DNA of 64,000 bases from DATMER01 sp963844885 (GTDB lineage Bacteria; Acidobacteriota; Thermoanaerobaculia; Multivoradales; UBA5704): contig CAWJQA010000016.1 in assembly GCA_963844885.1 (NCBI GenBank), positions 124,001-188,000 on the forward strand, written 5' to 3'. A program made the translations under genes and the position numbers. The notes beneath the pieces were generated by a model. The model saw only the letters and a program-made list of their open reading frames with translations, did no database searches and was not told the origin of the DNA. This document shows, piece by piece, positions 28,232-35,860 of the stretch (within the stretch, counting starts at the first letter, position 1; the number at the start of each line of letters is the position of its first letter).

Positions 28232-28564
28232 ATGAGTAAGGAGAGGAAGAATCTCGTTGCGGCCGTGCTCCTGTTTGCGGCATTCCTGACCGTGTCGGTC
28301 CCGGCCCTGGCCGATGGGCCGGCGAGAGGGGTGCGCGACGGGGGACCCCAGGTGGGCTGGGTGGTCCGGATTCTCGGCTGGCTCGGGTTGCCTCAAAGCC
28401 TCGGTTCGGTCTGGGCGGCGTCCAGCGCCAACATCGACCCGAACGGGACGCCCGACGATTCAGCCAACATCGACCCGGACGGGCAGCCCGGGCTCACCTC
28501 GGGAGGAGGAACCGGCGCCTCAGTCTATATCGACGACTCGGCCCACATCGACCCGGACGGATAG
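28232..28564 (+). CDS. Small secreted protein with NIDPDG repeats
   Basis: A 110-residue protein with a Sec signal (LVAAVLLFAAFLTVSVPALA) and a strong ribosome site. After a short hydrophobic stretch (WVVRILGWLGLPQSLG) the tail carries three near-repeats, SANIDPNG, SANIDPDG and SAHIDPDG, ending at the last DPDG. The Asp-x-Asp-Gly pattern resembles loops that bind calcium. No family recognised. A hairpin follows the stop, and the next gene encodes an anti-sigma-like/TPR protein; a signalling-peptide role is conceivable but only inferred. Confidence 0.7.
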   Translation: MSKERKNLVAAVLLFAAFLTVSVPALADGPARGVRDGGPQVGWVVRILGWLGLPQSLGSVWAASSANIDPNGTPDDSANIDPDGQPGLTSGGGTGASVYIDDSAHIDPDG

Positions 28565-28580
28565 CTCTGGAAAAATCTGA

Positions 28581-28608
28581 GACAGGGGAGGCTCCGGCTT
28601 CCCCTGTC
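28581..28608 (+). terminator. Hairpin after the NIDPDG gene
   Basis: GACAGGGGAGGC and GCTTCCCCTGTC pair (one G-U) around a four-base loop, 17 bases after the stop. There is no long T run, so termination may be weak or factor-assisted. Confidence 0.55.
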
Positions 28609-28680
28609 TGTCGCCGGGTACTCGCTTTGTGCGATAATAAGTGAGCTTTCGTACTCGGGATTTTCTCGGGGGAGGAGAGG

Positions 28681-30013
28681 ATGGCGCACTTATCGGACCG
28701 CGACGTCGAAGGCTTCCTGGCCGGTGCCCTTACCGGCGACGACTTGCGCCGGATTATCCGGCACCTTCTCGCCGGCTGCGAGGACTGCCGAGCACGGCTG
28801 CCCTGGATTCAGAGCCAGGCCGAGCCGGATGACGTCTACGACGCCTGCATCGACAGGGCACGGCGGGCCGTCCGCCGGCTCAAGCCCCGGCTCGAGCGGG
28901 ACAAGGAGCGGCGCGAGATTGGAGTCGCCTTGCTGCGATGAACGTTGGTTCGGCGAGCTCACCTGGCCCGAGCGGCGGTCGTTCTGGGAGGTCCATGTCG
29001 ACGTTCTGCTTGAGATCAGCTTCGAGGAACGCTATCGCAATCCTCTGAAGATGCTCGAAGATCGCCCGGACCGCCCAACAGATCGCGGACCGGCCTGAAG
29101 AGGCGCGGTATGGCGAAGCTCTGCATGCGGATCTGCGGGCCCGGGCTTGGGCGGCGCTGGGCAACGCCTGGCGTGTCAATGAGAGCTTTGAAAAGGCGGA
29201 TACCGCATTGGATCGCGCGCGCTCTCTCGTGGAAGAAGGACACAGGCGATCCTCTCCTGGCGATCAGAATCGACAGACTTTGAAGCTTCCTTGAGGAAAG
29301 CTCAGCGCCGGTTCAACGAGGCTGTCGCCCTACTGAACAGGGTTCAGCGAGCCTATCTGCGCCTTGGAGAGCGCCATCTTGCAGGACGGGCGCTCATGAA
29401 GAGAGGCATCGCGCTGGAAGTCGCCGGAAAAGCCGGATCGAAGCTATCCAGTCGCCATCAAAGAGCCTCGCTCTCATGGATCGCGGAGCGGGATCCTCAA
29501 CTCGTGGCCACCGCGCACCACTGTCTTCTCAACGCCCTGGTGGACAGCTGAAAGATCCACGGAGAGGCGGGCCAACTCCTGCTCCAGAGCGGCCTGCGCC
29601 AGAAATTCGCCGACGATCCCCTCAACCTGCTCCGGCTGCGCTGGGTGGAGGCCAAGATCCTGGCCGGCCACGGCCGCCTGGAGGATGCCCAGGAGGTTCT
29701 CTGGGCCGTCTACCTGGAATTCCACAAGCGTGGGCTCGACTACGTCGCCGCCGTGGCGGGTCTGGATCTGGCCGAGGTGATGCTGCGCCAGGACAAGAAG
29801 ACCGAGGCGCACTGCCTCGCCGTCGATCTCTACAACACCTTCCAGGAGCAGAAGATCGACGTCGAGGCACAGCGGGCGCTCATGACCTTCGAGGTGGTGT
29901 GCGGCTATCAGTCCGCCACTCCCGAGATGGCGCGGCGGATGCGCGACTTCCTCGACCGGCGACAGCACAACCGCACCCTGCGGTTCGAACCGCTCCAGGT
30001 GCTATACGGCTGA
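28681..30013 (+). pseudogene. Anti-sigma-like / TPR protein gene, broken in several places
   Basis: Read through its breaks this is one protein of about 440 residues: an N-terminal zinc-finger-like anti-sigma segment (HLSDRDVEGFLAGAL, HLLAGCEDC) followed by TPR-type helices, through ASLRKAQRRFNEAVALL and AGHGRLEDAQEVL to the end at RFEPLQVLYG. The frame breaks near 28937, 29058, 29240 and 29281 and again between about 29420 and 29490, and there is an in-frame TGA at 29549-29551. Most breaks are repaired by deleting one base, as elsewhere in the window, but the TGA replaces a sense codon, so true decay is possible. It overlaps the convergent XRE gene by 12 bp. Confidence 0.75.
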
Positions 30014-30367
30014 GGCCATGGCCTTGCGCGCCGTCTCGTGGTCGATGACGCCGAGCCGGAGCAGGAGCCGGATCATCTTCCGCTCCTCCTCTTCCGCGGT
30101 GGTGGCCGGCGCGGGGAGCGGAGTCTGGCCGTAGGCCCTCGCGAAGACCTCGCTCCATTCGATCTCCAGCGCGTCCGCGAGCATCAGGACGTGCCGGACC
30201 TGGAGCGTCACCCGCCCCCTCAGCACCTTGCTGAACACCGACTCGCCCACTCCCATCCTCCTCTCCATGGACCGGATGGAAGCGCGCTTCTCCTCCGCGA
30301 GAGCGACGAGCACCTTGACCAGACGCTGAGCCTCCGCCTCGTAGGGGTCGTCAGGCTTTTTTCTCAT
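30002..30367 (-). CDS. XRE-family helix-turn-helix protein
   Basis: A 121-residue protein with a helix-turn-helix of the Xre/Cro type in residues about 18-75 (SIRSMERRMGVGESVFSKVLRGRVTLQVRHVLML gives helices 2 to 4) and a C-terminal helical tail. It starts MRKKPDDPYEAEA with a lysine-rich N-terminus. Proteins like this often regulate or interact with a neighbouring TPR gene, and here the broken TPR gene is convergent with it and overlaps by 12 bp. The 42-bp tandem repeat lies directly upstream of its start, in the likely promoter. Confidence 0.85.
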   Translation of the reverse strand: MRKKPDDPYEAEAQRLVKVLVALAEEKRASIRSMERRMGVGESVFSKVLRGRVTLQVRHVLMLADALEIEWSEVFARAYGQTPLPAPATTAEEEERKMIRLLLRLGVIDHETARKAMASAV

Positions 30368-30412
30368 GGCGGCGATTGTATAGGGAAGCCACGCATCCGG
30401 GCGCCGGAATCA

Positions 30413-30706
30413 CCCCGTCCCCCCGACACCTTTCCTCAGCCCCCCGTGGGGGCGTCCCGTCCCCCCGACACCTTTCCTCATCCCCCCGCGGGGGCGCCCC
30501 GTCCCCCCGACACTTTTCCTCAGCCCCCCGCGGGGGCGCCCCGCCCCCCCGACACTTTTCCTCATCCCCCCGCGGGGGCGTCCCGTCCCCCCGACACCTT
30601 TCCTCATCCCCCCGCGGGGGCGTCCCGTCCCCCCGACACTTTTCCTCAGCCCCCCGCGGGGGCGCCCCGTCCCCCCGACACATCTTCTCAAGCCCCCGCG
30701 GGGGGC
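30413..30706. repeat. Seven-copy tandem repeat, 42-bp unit with internal palindrome
   Basis: Seven copies of a 42-bp unit lie head to tail. Each holds CCCCCCGACAC, then TTTCCTCA, then the self-complementary CCCCCGCGGGGG. Variation is limited to C/T and G/T exchanges; the last copy diverges. As 42 is a multiple of three, all six frames stay open, which yields long proline- or arginine/glycine-rich open frames that I judge not to be genes. The array lies between the XRE gene and a DUF4351 gene and could form a row of GC hairpins. Confidence 0.92.
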
Positions 30707-30804
30707 GGCCCTCACGTCGATGCGTCCTGATCTCCCGCTGCGCCAGGCGCGCATTTCACTACTTGAAGAGCTGACATCCGCGAGGCGTTTTCCGTCTCTT
30801 ATAT

Positions 30805-30839
30805 AGCGGGCGGTTTTTTTAAGCACCCGACCGCCCGCT
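30805..30839 (+). promoter_or_regulatory. 10-bp hairpin in the leader of the DUF4351 gene
   Basis: AGCGGGCGGT (30805-30814) pairs perfectly with ACCGCCCGCT (30830-30839) around a loop that includes seven T residues. TTATATAG just before it resembles a -10 box. It ends 16 bases before ATG 30856 and just before the ribosome site AAGGAGAG, so it may influence transcription or translation. Confidence 0.4.
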
Positions 30840-30855
30840 GGGCAAGGAGAGACGC

Positions 30856-31077
30856 ATGGGTGAGAAAGACACGCTGATCGAGTGGACGCGGCAGTGGCAG
30901 GAGCAGGGACGGCGCCAGGGGAAATCGGAGCTGCTGCTGCGCCAGGCGGAGAGGAAGTTCGGTCCGCTCGCCGGCCGGGACCGCGCCCGGATCGAGTTGG
31001 CCGACGCGGACCGGCTGCTCTGCTGGGGAGAGAGGCTCATCGCCGCCCACTCCCTGGAGGAGGTGTTCCGGGGATGA
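30856..31077 (+). CDS. DUF4351 domain protein (short)
   Basis: A 73-residue protein consisting of a DUF4351 domain: a charged helix (EQGRRQGKSELLLRQAERKFG), then RARIELADADRLLCWGERL and the characteristic end HSLEEVFRG. DUF4351 is normally the C-terminal piece of Rpn/YhgA-like transposase-derived nucleases; here it stands alone with its own ribosome site (AAGGAGAGACGC), so it is either a trimmed remnant or a free-standing small protein. An Uma2-family gene follows 35 bp later. Confidence 0.75.
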   Translation: MGEKDTLIEWTRQWQEQGRRQGKSELLLRQAERKFGPLAGRDRARIELADADRLLCWGERLIAAHSLEEVFRG

Positions 31078-31111
31078 GAGAAAAAGCCGCTTGTGGTACG
31101 TTGGTCCCGCC

Positions 31112-31792
31112 ATGGACAGAGGCTTCCACGTCGAACAGCCGTTCCGGATCCCGGCCGCGGCCCGGGACCTGGAAGGGTTCCGCCGATGGGCGCGGTCCGA
31201 CCGCTTCCCGGAGCGCGGACGCATCGACTTCATCAACGGCGACCTGGAGGTGGATATGAGCCCGGAAGAGCTCTATACCCATGGCGCCGCGAAGACGGAG
31301 ATCGGGGCCGAGCTCCATCTCCAGTTCGGCCGGACGGGCCGGGGAACGGTCTACATCGACCGGGCGCGGATCACTTTTCCGCCGGCCGGCCTCTCGGTCG
31401 AGCCCGACGTGCTCGTCGTTCTCTGGAAGACGCTGAAGAAGGGCCGCATCCGCGAGATCCCGAAGAAAAGGACCAGCGAGCCCGGCAGGTACATCGAGCT
31501 GGAGGGAACGCCGGACCTGGTCGTCGAGGTGATCAGCGACGGCTCGGTGGGCAAGGACCGGCACCGGCTGCCGCCCAAATACGCCGCCGCGGGCGTGCCC
31601 GAGCTCTGGCTCGTTGACGTCCGCCGCGGCCTCCGCTTCGATTTGCATGTCCTGGGACCGGACGGCTATGAAATCGTATCCCGGAGCGTCGGCGGCTGGC
31701 TTCTCTCTCCCCTTGTCGGGCCGGTCCGGCTTCGGAGGAAACGGGTGCAGCCCGACCGCTGGAGCTACCGGTTGGAGGTGGGCAGCCCGTGA
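31112..31792 (+). CDS. Uma2 family (PD-(D/E)XK) endonuclease-like protein
   Basis: A 226-residue protein of the Uma2/DUF820 family with a restriction-endonuclease-like fold. Recognisable segments are RIDFINGDLEVDMSPEE, the SVEPDVLVVL strand with the metal-binding Asp, PDLVVEVISDGS with Glu, and the KDRHRLPPKYAAAGVPELWLVD helix-strand. Uma2 proteins are abundant and poorly characterised in Cyanobacteria and Acidobacteria. ATG 31112 gives the usual short N-terminus. A truncated relative lies at 50186-50470. Confidence 0.88.
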   Translation: MDRGFHVEQPFRIPAAARDLEGFRRWARSDRFPERGRIDFINGDLEVDMSPEELYTHGAAKTEIGAELHLQFGRTGRGTVYIDRARITFPPAGLSVEPDVLVVLWKTLKKGRIREIPKKRTSEPGRYIELEGTPDLVVEVISDGSVGKDRHRLPPKYAAAGVPELWLVDVRRGLRFDLHVLGPDGYEIVSRSVGGWLLSPLVGPVRLRRKRVQPDRWSYRLEVGSP

Positions 31793-31872
31793 TTCTTGGC
31801 CAGCCCCGGGGCAGGAGTGACGGAGGCTGGCATTCCTGCTAGCCTTCGCCCCTGGGCTCGAGGAGAACAGAC

Positions 31873-32148
31873 ATGCCCGTGAGAAAAGCGCGCAACACAA
31901 TCGCCCTGCCGGAAGACTTGCTCGATGCGATCGATGCCGAGGTCCGCCAGGGACATGCACGGAACCGTGAAGAGTTCTTCAAAGAAGCCATCGTGAACCA
32001 GGTGGCCTCCTTTCGCCATGCCTCGGTGGACCGGCAGTTCGCCGGGATGGCTGCCGACAGCGCTTATCGGAAAGAGGCAGTCCGGATCGCCGAGGAGTTC
32101 TCGGCCGCCGATCTGGGAGGCCCCTTTCTGAAGAAAGCGTATTCGTGA
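31873..32148 (+). CDS. Ribbon-helix-helix (CopG-type) regulator
   Basis: A 91-residue protein with an RHH motif at the N-terminus: strand RNTIALPEDLLDAID followed by helices EVRQGHARNREEFFKEAIVNQ. Such proteins bind DNA as dimers, often as antitoxins or pathway regulators. The stop overlaps the GTG start of the halogenase-like gene (GTGA at 32145-32148), so it is translationally joined to the biosynthetic cluster and is a candidate for its regulator. No toxin gene accompanies it. Confidence 0.82.
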   Translation: MPVRKARNTIALPEDLLDAIDAEVRQGHARNREEFFKEAIVNQVASFRHASVDRQFAGMAADSAYRKEAVRIAEEFSAADLGGPFLKKAYS

Positions 32149-33419
32149 CAAGCCCTGACCCACAGTACGACGTCCTGGTTCTCGGCGGCGGCCCCGCCGG
32201 ATCGACCACCGCGCTGGTGCTGGCCCGGGAAGGCAAGCGCGTCCTCCTTCTGGAGCGCTCGGCCTTCCCCCGGCTTCACGTCGGGGAGTCCTTCCTGCCG
32301 CGCAACCTGGCGCTGATCCGGGAGCTGGGACTGGAGACCGAGCTGCGCAAGATCCCGCAGGTCGAAAAGCGGGGCGCGGAGTTCATCATGGGGCACGGCA
32401 GAGACAGCGCCTCGCTCTTCTGGTTCACGGACCACTTCACCCGTGGCGAGAAGGTCTCCTTCAACATCGAGCGCGCCCCGTTCGACCAGATGCTCCTGGA
32501 CGCCGCCCGCGGCGCCGGAGCCGAGGTCCGCGAGAGCTGCTCCGTGAAGAAGATCCTCCGCCTGGAGGACGGCCGCGTCGAGGCGCTGACCGACCGCGGA
32601 GAGGTCTCCGCCCGCTACGTGGTGGACGCCTCCGGACAGGCGACGTTCCTCGGCAAGCACCTCGGCCTGCGCAAGGTCCACCCCAGCCACCGCAAGATCG
32701 CCTGCTTCAGCCACTTCGAGAACATGGACCGGAGGCCGGCGCCGGAAGGGGGCTTCATCGTCATCGTCGTCAGCGACGAGGGCTGGTTCTGGCTGATCCC
32801 CCTGGACGAGACCCGGACCAGCGTGGGCGTCGTCATGGATGCCGAGCAGGCGAAGCGGATCGGCGTCCCGCCCGAGCAGCTCCTCGACTGGGCGATCGAG
32901 CGCTGCCCGGCGGTCAAGTCGCGGATGTCCGCCGCGGTCCGGACGGTCGAGCCGCAGGTGCTGGCCGATTTCAGCTACCGCTGCGCGCCCTATGCCGGCC
33001 CCGGCTACTTCCTGGCCGGGGACGCGGCCGTCTTCGTCGATCCGATCTTCTCCACCGGCGTCTGCATGGGAATGATGAGCGGGACCGAGGCGGCGCGGAG
33101 CCTTTTGGAGCTGATGCGCGGCGCCTCTCCGGAGACGGTGCGGCGGCGCTACATCCGTTTCGTGGAAAGCAGCTCGTCGGTTTTCTTCCGGCTGATCGAT
33201 CTGTACTACCGGCACTCGTTCCGGGAGCTGTTCCTGAGCGGGGAGGGTCCCCTGCGGGTGCATGACGCGGCGATGTCACTGCTGGGGGGCTACGTCTTTC
33301 CGCGCCCGTCGTTCGCGCTGCGGTGGCGCCTCAAGCTGCTGGAGCTCATGGTCTTCGTGCAAGGCTTTGTCCCCCTGGCCCCCCGCCGCAAGCGCTTCTC
33401 CCTGATCGACGGAGCATGA
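32145..33419 (+). CDS. FAD-dependent halogenase-like oxidoreductase
   Basis: A 424-residue flavoprotein with the dinucleotide-binding GGGPAGST motif at the N-terminus, the GESFLPR motif of variant-B flavin halogenases, and the halogenase signature W-x-W-x-I-P (seen in EGWFWLIPL). The lysine in EKRGAEF could be the one that guides hypochlorous acid. LAGDAAVFVDPIFSTG is the second FAD site. Flavin halogenases use FADH2, oxygen and halide; the substrate here is probably carrier-bound or an aryl polyene, since the gene is coupled to a hotdog dehydratase (overlapping stop/start at 33416-33419). A plain hydroxylase/reductase remains possible. The start is GTG 32145. Confidence 0.85.
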   Translation: MTSPDPQYDVLVLGGGPAGSTTALVLAREGKRVLLLERSAFPRLHVGESFLPRNLALIRELGLETELRKIPQVEKRGAEFIMGHGRDSASLFWFTDHFTRGEKVSFNIERAPFDQMLLDAARGAGAEVRESCSVKKILRLEDGRVEALTDRGEVSARYVVDASGQATFLGKHLGLRKVHPSHRKIACFSHFENMDRRPAPEGGFIVIVVSDEGWFWLIPLDETRTSVGVVMDAEQAKRIGVPPEQLLDWAIERCPAVKSRMSAAVRTVEPQVLADFSYRCAPYAGPGYFLAGDAAVFVDPIFSTGVCMGMMSGTEAARSLLELMRGASPETVRRRYIRFVESSSSVFFRLIDLYYRHSFRELFLSGEGPLRVHDAAMSLLGGYVFPRPSFALRWRLKLLELMVFVQGFVPLAPRRKRFSLIDGA

Positions 33420-34135
33420 TGATCCGGCGGATCGAGGTTCCGGAAGACAGCCGATTCTTCGCCGGCCACTTCCCCGGCCACCCCATCCTGCCCGGCATCG
33501 CGCACCTGGCGCTGGTCGCCCAAGCCCTGGGAAACCCGCCCCTGGCCGAGGTGAAAACCCTCAAGCTGCGCAAACCGGTGGGTCCCGGAGACGTCCTGGA
33601 CCTGATTCTGGAGGAAGGAGACCTGGTGAAGTTCGAGCTGCGCCGGGGAGACGAGACGGTCAGCAACGGCCTGATCCGGATCGGAGGAGGCGAACTGCCG
33701 GTCGAGCCGGCCGCGCCAGCATCTGGCCCCTACCCTTCCCCCGGCGGCCTGGTCCCGCATGCACCGCCGGCCCTGCTCGTCCAGGCGGTGCTGGACGTCT
33801 CAGCGGACGGCGCCTCCGCCATCGTCCAGATTCCGGCCGACAGCCCCTTCGTGGTCGCCGGCCGCGCGCCCGCCTTCGTCGGCCTGGAAGCCGGAGCCCA
33901 GTCCGCCGCGGTCCTGGAAGCCCTCGACCGATCCGGAGGCGAGCCCGGTCCCCGGATCGGCTACGTCGTGGCGATCCGCAACGCCCGCTTCCGCACCCCC
34001 TGGCTGCCGGCCGGCACGCCGCTGGGCGTCACCGTGAAAACCGCCGGAGGCACCGGCCCGCTGTCGATCTACGAGGTGAGCCTGGGCGGCGGGGTGGTGA
34101 CGGGGATGGTGAGCACGTACATGGGGGAGGGTTGA
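33416..34135 (+). CDS. Fused double-hotdog (FabZ/ApeP-like) dehydratase
   Basis: A 239-residue protein made of two hotdog domains. The first (residues about 1-95) has the FabZ motif HFPGHPILPG, but the position of the catalytic Glu in the following helix is Ala (HLALVAQALG). The second (about 110-239) looks like the aryl-polyene dehydratase ApeP: it keeps the E-x2-AQ motif (LEAGAQSAA) but lacks the HFPG histidine. The two halves therefore seem to complement each other in one pseudo-dimer. Expected role: dehydrating 3-hydroxyacyl-ACP to the trans-enoyl form in each elongation round. The ATG overlaps the halogenase stop. Confidence 0.85.
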   Translation: MMIRRIEVPEDSRFFAGHFPGHPILPGIAHLALVAQALGNPPLAEVKTLKLRKPVGPGDVLDLILEEGDLVKFELRRGDETVSNGLIRIGGGELPVEPAAPASGPYPSPGGLVPHAPPALLVQAVLDVSADGASAIVQIPADSPFVVAGRAPAFVGLEAGAQSAAVLEALDRSGGEPGPRIGYVVAIRNARFRTPWLPAGTPLGVTVKTAGGTGPLSIYEVSLGGGVVTGMVSTYMGEG

Positions 34136-34144
34136 GCGCCCGGC

Positions 34145-34630
34145 TCATTCTCCAACCAGGGCAAGAGCCTTCGAGATCACCGAGTCGGACAGGTACATGC
34201 CTGCGTCGCGGAGCCTCTTCACCACGGGACGAGCGGCAGGGAACAAGCCCTGGTTCCTGGCCTTCAGCACGAGACCCAAGGTGCCGATGAAGGAGATGCC
34301 GAGGATCTCGGCACAGCGGCGCCCAGCCAGATCGTCCACGATCACCTGGCACCGGGGGTGGGCCAGAGCCCAGGACAGCACCGAGGTCTCGCCGGGGCCG
34401 AGATCCCAGAGGCGCACCCGGGGAGAATCGGGAACCGGCCCAATCTCCTTCAGCCAGGGAGTTCCTTCAAGGATCCGGACGGTCGGGTCGTCCTTCCCGC
34501 GGCGGCGGATCTCCATGGAGACGGTTGTGGTGACCAGAACCTCCGGGCCAGCTACCCGCAGGAGGTCGATGAGGCCGGCATGCGCGAGGTAGATGAGCGG
34601 TGAGGCGTCGACGACGGACGCCTCATCCAT
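34145..34630 (-). CDS. PIN-domain toxin (DUF3368 type)
   Basis: A 161-residue PIN ribonuclease-like protein: N-terminal acidic VVDASPLIYLAHAG, middle Glu in ETSVLSWAL, and VIVDDLAGRRCAEILG with further acidic residues, then GTLGLVLKA. This is the DUF3368 layout. The start ATG 34630 lies inside the end of the UPF0175 antitoxin gene (8-bp overlap), the usual order for this pair. It reads toward the hotdog gene and splits the two halves of the biosynthetic cluster. Confidence 0.9.
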   Translation of the reverse strand: MDEASVVDASPLIYLAHAGLIDLLRVAGPEVLVTTTVSMEIRRRGKDDPTVRILEGTPWLKEIGPVPDSPRVRLWDLGPGETSVLSWALAHPRCQVIVDDLAGRRCAEILGISFIGTLGLVLKARNQGLFPAARPVVKRLRDAGMYLSDSVISKALALVGE

Positions 34631-34874
34631 TCGCGATCTCCCGAGCCAGCATCTCAGGGTCCACGGCGAAGGCATCCACCTTCTCGCGCGCCAGAGCCAT
34701 GAGGAAGTCGGTCCGGTCCAGACCGGCAATCATCGCCGCCCGCTCCTGGGAGACGAGCCCGCGGGAATACCAGTGGATCGCAAGGGTCAGCCGCGCATCA
34801 CGCTGGACCTCCCCGGGCGATCTGCGCAACGCGGTATAGATCTCGTCCGGAAGCTCGATAGTCAGGGTCGCCAT
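34623..34874 (-). CDS. UPF0175 family antitoxin
   Basis: An 83-residue protein starting MATLTIELPDEIYTAL, with the RLTLAIHWYSRGLVSQERAAMIAG helix-turn-helix that marks UPF0175 proteins, and a C-terminal tail that should bind the toxin. It is encoded directly upstream of, and overlapping, the PIN toxin. Antitoxins of this family usually repress their own promoter, which would lie at about 34875-34900, just after the acyltransferase gene. Confidence 0.9.
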   Translation of the reverse strand: MATLTIELPDEIYTALRRSPGEVQRDARLTLAIHWYSRGLVSQERAAMIAGLDRTDFLMALAREKVDAFAVDPEMLAREIANG

Positions 34875-34898
34875 GACATCCTCCTCCCGCCTATTCTC

Positions 34899-35855
34899 TC
34901 ATCCCCACAGCTTCCTGAAGCAGAACCACTGGTGGGGCCGCTGCGAGATGGCCCACTCCAGCTCGGCGGCGAAGCGCTGCTGGGCCTCCTCCAGGTCGGC
35001 CTGGCGGCAGCCGGTGCTGGCGACACGGATGGGCGGACGCAGCGCGGAGCGGTAGCGCAGGCGGCCGTCCCGGAAGACGAAGACCGGGAGGACCGGCACT
35101 CCGGCGGCCCGCGCCAGCGCCAGCGGACCCACCGGCACCGGGAAGGGACGGCCGAAGAGCGAGATCTCCAAGGTCCGGCCGCCGTTGCGCGGCCGGTCGC
35201 CCTGCAAGGCCACGATCTCTCCTCGGCGGAGGGCGTCCAGGAGATCCACGCCGAGCTGCAGATCCTCCGCGAAGTGAGTGATGTAGAAGCTCCCCGCCCG
35301 GCTCCGGATCAGCTCCGAGATGAATTTCTGCGCTTTCGGATCGGTCTCGGCCTCGCGGACCACGTGGACCCGCCGCTCTTCCTCGAACGCGGGCATCATC
35401 GAGCCCACCTCCCAGGCGCCGATGTGGGCGGTGACCAGGATGAAGCCCTCGCCCGTGGCGTTCAGCTCGCGCCAATGGTCCTCCCCCTCGACCCCGACCA
35501 GGAACCGCCGTTCCGTGCTCAGCCTCTCGTAGCGCTCCGTCAAGCACCAGGCAAAGCTCAGGAGCGTGCGGAAGATCCGCGCCTGGCGAGCCCACCAGCC
35601 ACAGGGACCGAGCACCGCTTCCAGGTTCGAGGCTACGGCCGCGCGGGCGTTCCGCAGAACCACCGAGAAAAAGGCCGTGAACCCGAGGACGAGCGGCCCG
35701 ACGATCCAGGACGGCAGCAGCCGCACCCCGAGCTGGTGGATGCGGAACCAGAAAATCCCCGTGACGTACAGCGGGCCGAGGATCTTCCGCACGCGGCCCG
35801 CCTCGGGCGCGTGGGGAGGGAGCTGGGACGTCTCGCGGGTCGCGGCAATACTCAT
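34899..35855 (-). CDS. LpxL/HtrB-like lysophospholipid acyltransferase
   Basis: A 318-residue inner-membrane acyltransferase with the H-x4-D/E catalytic motif in VTAHIGAWEVG and the substrate motifs GEIVALQGDRPRNGG and PVLPVF. An N-terminal membrane segment (WIVGPLVLGFTAFFSVVL) anchors it. In aryl-polyene clusters such acyltransferases are thought to attach the polyene acid to a lipid or glycolipid; lipid A acylation is the alternative. ATG 35855 lies a few bases after the end of the exporter gene. It belongs to the reverse-strand operon with exporter, ketoreductase, glycosyltransferase, KS pair and ACP. Confidence 0.9.
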   Translation of the reverse strand: MSIAATRETSQLPPHAPEAGRVRKILGPLYVTGIFWFRIHQLGVRLLPSWIVGPLVLGFTAFFSVVLRNARAAVASNLEAVLGPCGWWARQARIFRTLLSFAWCLTERYERLSTERRFLVGVEGEDHWRELNATGEGFILVTAHIGAWEVGSMMPAFEEERRVHVVREAETDPKAQKFISELIRSRAGSFYITHFAEDLQLGVDLLDALRRGEIVALQGDRPRNGGRTLEISLFGRPFPVPVGPLALARAAGVPVLPVFVFRDGRLRYRSALRPPIRVASTGCRQADLEEAQQRFAAELEWAISQRPHQWFCFRKLWG

Positions 35856-35860
35856 ACGGC

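Noticed and set aside
30376..30826. Pro-rich and Arg/Gly-rich open frames in the 42-bp repeat
   Set aside because: The unit is a multiple of three without stops in any frame, so the frames are automatic; there is no ribosome site or domain.
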